A stretch of DNA of 64,000 bases, taken from the NCBI RefSeq assembly GCF_024171925.1, contig NZ_JAMTCO010000004.1, positions 417,743 to 481,742 on the forward strand, written 5' to 3'. A program made the translations under genes and the position numbers. Each line of letters starts with the position of its first letter. Position 1 is the first letter of the stretch. The stretch is from Actinokineospora diospyrosa (lineage in GTDB: Bacteria; Actinomycetota; Actinomycetes; Mycobacteriales; Pseudonocardiaceae). This document shows positions 59,699 to 64,000 of this stretch, piece by piece. The notes under the pieces were generated by a model. The model had not been told where the DNA came from, did not search any database, and worked only from the letters and a program-made list of their open reading frames with translations.

Positions 59699-62221
59699 TC
59701 AGTCGCGCAGGCCGATGGCGTCGATCGGTCGGTTGCGCAGGCTGAGCCGGGTGGGGACGGTGATCGCGAGCAGGCCGAGCAGCACGGCGGAGCCGATGAT
59801 GCCGAGGTACACCAGCACCGGACCGGAGGGCACCGGGTCGCCGGTGAGGCCGAGGCCGAGGAAGGTCAGCGGCAGCAGCGGGATGAGGCTGCCGACCACG
59901 ACCGCGATGCCGCCGACCATCAGCGCCTCGGTGCGCATCATGCGCTTGACCTGCCGTCTGGTGCCGCCGATGAGGCGGAGGAGGGCGAACTCGCGGACCC
60001 GTTGCGCCGTGGTCATCACCAGGGTGTTGGCGACCGAGATGACGATGTAGCCGAGGACGACACCGAACGCGACAACGTTGACCCAGAACTGTTGTTGTTG
60101 CACCGCTGTGCCTGCCGCCTTCATCGCGGTGCGGTCGCCGACAACGAGGCTGGGGAACTGCGTGCTGAGGCCCTGCAGTGCCTGAGTGACCGCAACGTTG
60201 TCCGCGGTGGGCGCCAGCCTGACCAGGATGGAGCTGTCGACCTGGTCGGTGCTGTGCGCGCGGGCGGTCGCGGCGGGGAGCAGGAAGTCGCCGAACGCGA
60301 GGTCGTGGGTGTAGGTCGCGACCAAGCGCAACTCGGTCGAGCTGCCGTCGCCGAGGTGGAGCGGGACGGGGTCGCCCAGGTTCTTGTCCATCCAGCTCGC
60401 CTGTGCCTTGCTCAGCGCAATGGTGTCGCCGGTCAGTGCGGTGATGTCTCCGGTCACCGAACCGAGGTCAACGGTGCCGCGCACCTGGTCGCCGTCCACA
60501 CCGAGGGCGGCTCCCTGGTGAAGTTCCAGGTCCTCGCCCATCTTTGTCGTGGTGAACACCTGGGTGCGCACCATAGGGGTCGCGGCCGCAACGCCGGGGA
60601 TTTGTCGCACCGCGTGCGCGGCGGCGGGCGGCAGGCCACCGGCCTGGCTGGTGATGACGTAGTCCGCGACGGTGCTCAGCTCGGTCTGCCGCTGCACGGC
60701 CGCAGTGTGCGTGGTCTGGCTGAAGAACTGGGCGACCGCGAAGCCGACCGCGAGCATGAGCGGGGTGATCGCCGCGGCCAGCCGCCGGGTGTTGGCGCGG
60801 CTGTTGGCCGCCGCCAGGTAGCCGCCGACCCGCGAGACCCGGCCGAGCGGACCGGCGAGCAGGCGGATCGCCGCACCGACCACCCGCGGCCCGAGCGCGC
60901 CCACGCCGATCACGATCACCAGCGCGGACAGCACGCTGAGCCCGGCCACGATCGGGCCGTGCAGGAACAGCGGCAGGGTCGACCCGACCACGCCCGCGAC
61001 CAGCGCGACCACCCCGACCGCGGTCCGCACCCGGCCCAGCTCGCGCCGCTGCACCGAGGCCTCACCCAGCGCCTCGACCGGCGAGATCCGCGACGGTCCG
61101 CGCCCGGCGGTGTACGCGGCGAGCCTGGCCGCGCCCACCCCCAGCAGCAGGGCCCCCACCAGCGGGAACGGCCCGAGCGCGAGCTCGAAGTCCGCGGGGA
61201 TGATGCCGATCCGGGCGAAGGCGTCGCGCAGCAGCCACGCGACCGGGATCCCACCGACCGCGCCGAGCAGGCCAGCGACTCCGGTCACCAGCAGAGTCTC
61301 GGCGCCGATCAGCGACCGGATCTGCCTCGGCGTCGCCGCGATGGCCCGCAGCAGGGCGAACTCCCGGCGCCGTTGCGCCACCGACAGCGCGAGGGTGCTG
61401 CTCACCACGAACACCATGACCAGCACGACCACGCCCCCGAAGGAGGCCGCCAGCGCGGTGAGGATCGCCCGCGCCTGGCTGACGTCGGCGAACTCGACCG
61501 TGCCCCGGTCGTTGCCCGTCGCCACCTCCAGACCGGCCCCGGCCAGCGCCCGCTCGACCCCCGCGGCGTCGCCGAGCACCCCGATCGCGTGCACCCGCCC
61601 CGGCCTGCCGAACAACGCGCTCGCCTGCTCCTCGGCGAACCACAGCGCCGACTGCCGGGTCAGCCCGTCCGCCGCCGCGATGCCGCTCACCTGGTACTCC
61701 CGGGTGCCCAGCGGCGTCTCCACCCGCACCCGCTGCCCGGGCGTCACCCCGGCCCGCCCCGCCAGGTTCGCGTCCAGCACGACCTGGTCGGACCCGGTCG
61801 GGGCGCCACCCGCGGTGAGCGGGAACGGCCCGAGCACGGCCGCGGCCCAGTTGTGCCCGCGCGTGCCCGCCAGCACCGGACCGGCCTCGGTGACCAGCGT
61901 GGCGGGGAAGTCCACCTCGCCGACCGCCGCGCGCACCCCCGGCACCGCCGCGATCCGCCCGGCCAACCCGGCGTCGACCGTCGCCTGTTCCGCCGCGGGC
62001 AGCGCCCCCATCGCCTGGACCCCCTCGGGCCGCACCGACTGGTTGGCGCCCACAACGGCCGCCGCGGCCGCGTAGCGCTGCGTGGGCACCCCGGCGCGGA
62101 TGCCGGACTCGATCAGCACCCCGCAGGCGCCGACCAGCGCGGTCCCGCACAACACGGCCAGGAACGCGCCCACGAACCCGCTCAGCCGGGTCCTGATCGT
62201 CTGCAACGAGAGACTCAGCAC
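59699..62221 (-). CDS. FtsX-like ABC transporter permease
   Basis: 840 residues from GTG 62221. Architecture of the FtsX/MacB-type (type VII) permeases: TM1, large extracellular domain, TM2-4, a second duplicated half (TM5, extracellular domain about 500-700, TM6-8). Conserved SxxxALLRAIGATPRQIRSLIGAE-type loop (SLIGAETLL) and its C-terminal copy RVREFALLRLIGGTRRQVKR. The start follows the ATPase stop by 3 bp. It works mechanically rather than as a channel; likely in peptide efflux or lipoprotein/peptide release. Confidence 0.93.
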   Translation of the reverse strand: MLSLSLQTIRTRLSGFVGAFLAVLCGTALVGACGVLIESGIRAGVPTQRYAAAAAVVGANQSVRPEGVQAMGALPAAEQATVDAGLAGRIAAVPGVRAAVGEVDFPATLVTEAGPVLAGTRGHNWAAAVLGPFPLTAGGAPTGSDQVVLDANLAGRAGVTPGQRVRVETPLGTREYQVSGIAAADGLTRQSALWFAEEQASALFGRPGRVHAIGVLGDAAGVERALAGAGLEVATGNDRGTVEFADVSQARAILTALAASFGGVVVLVMVFVVSSTLALSVAQRRREFALLRAIAATPRQIRSLIGAETLLVTGVAGLLGAVGGIPVAWLLRDAFARIGIIPADFELALGPFPLVGALLLGVGAARLAAYTAGRGPSRISPVEALGEASVQRRELGRVRTAVGVVALVAGVVGSTLPLFLHGPIVAGLSVLSALVIVIGVGALGPRVVGAAIRLLAGPLGRVSRVGGYLAAANSRANTRRLAAAITPLMLAVGFAVAQFFSQTTHTAAVQRQTELSTVADYVITSQAGGLPPAAAHAVRQIPGVAAATPMVRTQVFTTTKMGEDLELHQGAALGVDGDQVRGTVDLGSVTGDITALTGDTIALSKAQASWMDKNLGDPVPLHLGDGSSTELRLVATYTHDLAFGDFLLPAATARAHSTDQVDSSILVRLAPTADNVAVTQALQGLSTQFPSLVVGDRTAMKAAGTAVQQQQFWVNVVAFGVVLGYIVISVANTLVMTTAQRVREFALLRLIGGTRRQVKRMMRTEALMVGGIAVVVGSLIPLLPLTFLGLGLTGDPVPSGPVLVYLGIIGSAVLLGLLAITVPTRLSLRNRPIDAIGLRD

Positions 62222-62224
62222 GGC

Positions 62225-62956
62225 TCACCACTCCCCGAGGTGCGTCATGCGCTCGGCGACCGCGGCGGCAGTCGGCCGCTCAAGCGAGCCTGCCAGCCGA
62301 CCGTCCGCGAGGAACAGGGCTCGGTGGGAGTAAGAGGCGGCAACTGGGTCGTGGGTCACCATCAGCACGGTCTGGCCCAAGGTGTCGACCAGGGTGCGCA
62401 GCAGCTCTAGCACCTGCCTGCCCGTGCGAGTGTCCAGAGCACCGGTGGGCTCATCAGCCAGCAGCACCTCCGGCCGGGACACGAGTGCGCGGGCAATCGC
62501 TACCCGCTGCTGCTGACCGCCAGAGAGCTCAGCAGGCCGGTGACCCAACCGGTTGGCGATGCCCACCTGGTCCACTACCTGCCGCAGCCATGCCCGGTCT
62601 GCCTGCTCACCGGCCAGTCGCAGGGGGAGCGTGATGTTCTGCACCACCGTGAGCGAGGGCAGCAGGTTGTACGCCTGGAAGACGAACCCGATCCTGCCGC
62701 GTCGCAGCCGGGTCAGCTCGTTCTCGCCAAGACGCGCTAGGTCGGTGTCGCCGAGCATTACGCGCCCCGTCGTCGGCCTATCCAGCCCGGCCGCGCAGTG
62801 CAGGAAGGTGCTCTTACCGGACCCTGACGGCCCCATCACGGCGGTGAAGCTGCCCTTGGGTAGTCCTACCGTGACACCGTCCAACGCGGTGACCGCGCCG
62901 TCCCCCTTGCCGTACACCTTGCGTACGGCCTCCATCGTCAGCGCCTGCATCCCCAT
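62225..62956 (-). CDS. ABC transporter ATP-binding protein (LolD/MacB type)
   Basis: 243 residues. Walker A GPSGSGKST (42-50), Q-loop VFQAYNLLP, signature LSGGQQQR (144-151), Walker B VLLADEP with the usual TGALD, and H-loop VTHDP. It pairs with the FtsX-like permease that starts 3 bp after its stop. The sensor kinase encoded on the opposite strand from 63096 suggests Bce-like regulation by a two-component system. Confidence 0.95.
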   Translation of the reverse strand: MGMQALTMEAVRKVYGKGDGAVTALDGVTVGLPKGSFTAVMGPSGSGKSTFLHCAAGLDRPTTGRVMLGDTDLARLGENELTRLRRGRIGFVFQAYNLLPSLTVVQNITLPLRLAGEQADRAWLRQVVDQVGIANRLGHRPAELSGGQQQRVAIARALVSRPEVLLADEPTGALDTRTGRQVLELLRTLVDTLGQTVLMVTHDPVAASYSHRALFLADGRLAGSLERPTAAAVAERMTHLGEW

Positions 62957-63095
62957 GTCCTTCGCCCAGTGGTCTGATCTGGGAAAAGTCTGCTTCGCCT
63001 GCGCCTATAGCTCGATCCCGTGAGCAGGCGAATCGATGGTGGTGCCTGCACTACCGCCTGACTGCTGCAGGCAGCACTACCGCACAATCGGCGGT
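62957..63095. promoter_or_regulatory. Divergent promoter region of ABC operon and sensor kinase
   Basis: 139 bp of shared upstream DNA with inverted elements such as CTGACTGCTGCAGGCAG near 63058-63074. No certain operator. A response-regulator site would be expected here if the kinase controls the transporter. Confidence 0.3.
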
Positions 63096-64000
63096 ATGAG
63101 CGCCACGTCCACGTTCGGCCGCCTCGACGCAGTGTTCGCTCGGGGCTGGCCCGCGTTGCGCTACCTGCTGCTCGGCGGACTCACCGCGGTGCTGGCGCTG
63201 ATCGCGGTCAGCGGCCTCTTGGTGGTGACCATCATGTGCCTCATCTTCGGCCTAGGCCTACCTGCCGTCCCCGAGGCCCTGCGCATGGTCCGCAGGCTGG
63301 CCAACCTGGAACGGCGAAGGATCGGGCGCGAGCTGGACCTGGTCATCCGCGAGCCCTATCAACCGCTGTCGGGGTCGCTGCGCACCCAGTTGCGGACCCT
63401 AGCGTTCGACCCCGCTACCCGCCGCGACCTCGCCTGGGTCGTGTGGCACAGCATCACGGGGTTGGCACTCGGCCTGGTCGCCCTGGGCTTGGCTTCGGAG
63501 TCAATCAACGAGGCGCTGCTCATGGCCTACTGGTGGTGGGTGCCGGAGGTGGTCGTGACCTCGTTCGGCATCGCGGTCACGTCGTGGGGCATCGCGTGGC
63601 TCTGCCTGGGCATCTCGCTCGGCTGCATCGTCGTCGCGCTCATCGTGCTGCCGCCCGCGGCGCGCTGGCAGGCCAACTTCGGCCACCTCCTGCTCCGCCC
63701 CGCCAAGGGCGTCGCCCTGTCCGACCAGGTCGCCGAGCTGACCGCCTCCCGAGCCGCCGCGCTGGACGCGCACGGTGTCGAACTCCGCCGCATCGAACGC
63801 GACCTGCATGACGGCACCCAGGCACGCATCGCCGCGGTCATCATGCAACTGGGCATCGTCGGCCAACTCCGCACCCGCGACCTCGACGCCGCCTTCGCCA
63901 TGGTCGAGAAGGCCCAGGACACCGCCCTCTCCGCCCTGACCGAACTCCGCGACGTCGTGCGCAGCATCTACCCGCCGATCCTCTCCGACCGCGGCCTTGA
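63096..64000 (+). CDS. Sensor histidine kinase (HisKA_3 type), 3' end outside window
   Basis: 301 codons visible, open to the right edge. N-terminal membrane part with two hydrophobic hairpins (LLLGGLTAVLALIAVSGLLV, split LLLGGLTAVLA / LIAVSGLLV; WVVWHSITGLALGLVALGL; LGCIVVALIVLPP). Then the dimerisation/phosphoacceptor helix RRIERDLHDGTQARIAAVIM, with His238 as phospho-acceptor, and QDTALSALTELRDVVRSIYPP, the usual helix before the ATPase domain. NarL-type response regulator expected beyond the edge. Start ATG 63096 gives the full family N-terminus. Confidence 0.9.
   Translation, partial: MSATSTFGRLDAVFARGWPALRYLLLGGLTAVLALIAVSGLLVVTIMCLIFGLGLPAVPEALRMVRRLANLERRRIGRELDLVIREPYQPLSGSLRTQLRTLAFDPATRRDLAWVVWHSITGLALGLVALGLASESINEALLMAYWWWVPEVVVTSFGIAVTSWGIAWLCLGISLGCIVVALIVLPPAARWQANFGHLLLRPAKGVALSDQVAELTASRAAALDAHGVELRRIERDLHDGTQARIAAVIMQLGIVGQLRTRDLDAAFAMVEKAQDTALSALTELRDVVRSIYPPILSDRGL

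Noticed and set aside
59393-62410. 1,005-codon open frame antisense to the ABC permease and ATPase
   Set aside because: Amino-acid composition (Arg, Gly, His, Gln) is that of a shadow frame, and the opposite strand encodes clear transporter genes.

Overview
This 64 kb window is from a high-GC actinomycete chromosome. Several features fit a Pseudonocardiales-type organism (Saccharothrix/Actinokineospora-like, an inference only): strong third-position GC, frequent GTG starts, large ATP-binding LuxR (LAL) regulators, an IdeR/DtxR iron-box regulon, a FurA-katG pair, a B12-riboswitch-controlled class Ia nrdAB operon, and a CATRA/CHAT conflict locus. No tRNA, rRNA, CRISPR array or complete insertion sequence was recognised.

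Layout. 0-3.8 kb: haem/iron genes (DUF916-like protein cut by the left edge, HtaA-domain surface protein, haem oxygenase), two of them behind IdeR boxes, then a protein tyrosine phosphatase. 3.8-15.7 kb: secreted proteases. Two subtilisin (S8) genes each sit divergently from a LAL regulator, and one S8 gene is followed by a trypsin-like protease with three Ig-like repeats. 15.7-24.6 kb: a 2,080-residue RHS polymorphic-toxin protein with a candidate lipoprotein immunity gene behind it, a decayed gene, and three tandem paralogues of an unknown acidic small protein. 24.6-32.4 kb: a third S8 protease, two secreted ricin-type lectins, furA-katG, and a cobalamin-binding-like protein. 32.4-36.3 kb: an NB-ARC/TPR (NLR-like) protein divergent from a GT-B/CDP-glycerol-transferase-like protein. 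36.5-42.8 kb: a compact five-gene cluster (GABA-type aminotransferase, ATP-grasp ligase, GAPDH-like dehydrogenase, PEP-utilising-enzyme-like barrel, MFS exporter) that looks like an undescribed small-molecule pathway. 42.8-46.8 kb: a small secreted protein and nrdAB with its riboswitch. 46.9-56.2 kb: a defence/conflict island with TPR-CHAT protease, two CATRA-type proteins, and an operon of nucleotide-cyclase-like protein, STAND ATPase-TPR protein and lipoprotein. 57.7-64 kb: MarR/VOC pair with clear operators, serine hydrolase, an ABC transporter and a truncated sensor kinase.

The most unusual non-coding structure is a repeat family in the two largest gene-poor gaps (8.5-9.4 and 56.2-57.7 kb). 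It combines about 142-bp giant imperfect hairpins, a unit of about 112 bp carrying two exactly spaced DnaA boxes (TGTGGACAA), a higher-order tandem repeat of about 360 bp, and small palindromes of the type GTTGCC-gcca-GGCAAC. A second MITE-like palindromic element occurs twice (15.5 and 32.4 kb), and at both sites its terminal CTAG supplies the stop codon of a signalling ATPase gene.

All functional calls come from reading motifs by eye. Start codons were adjusted from ribosome-binding sites and family lengths, and doubts are stated.
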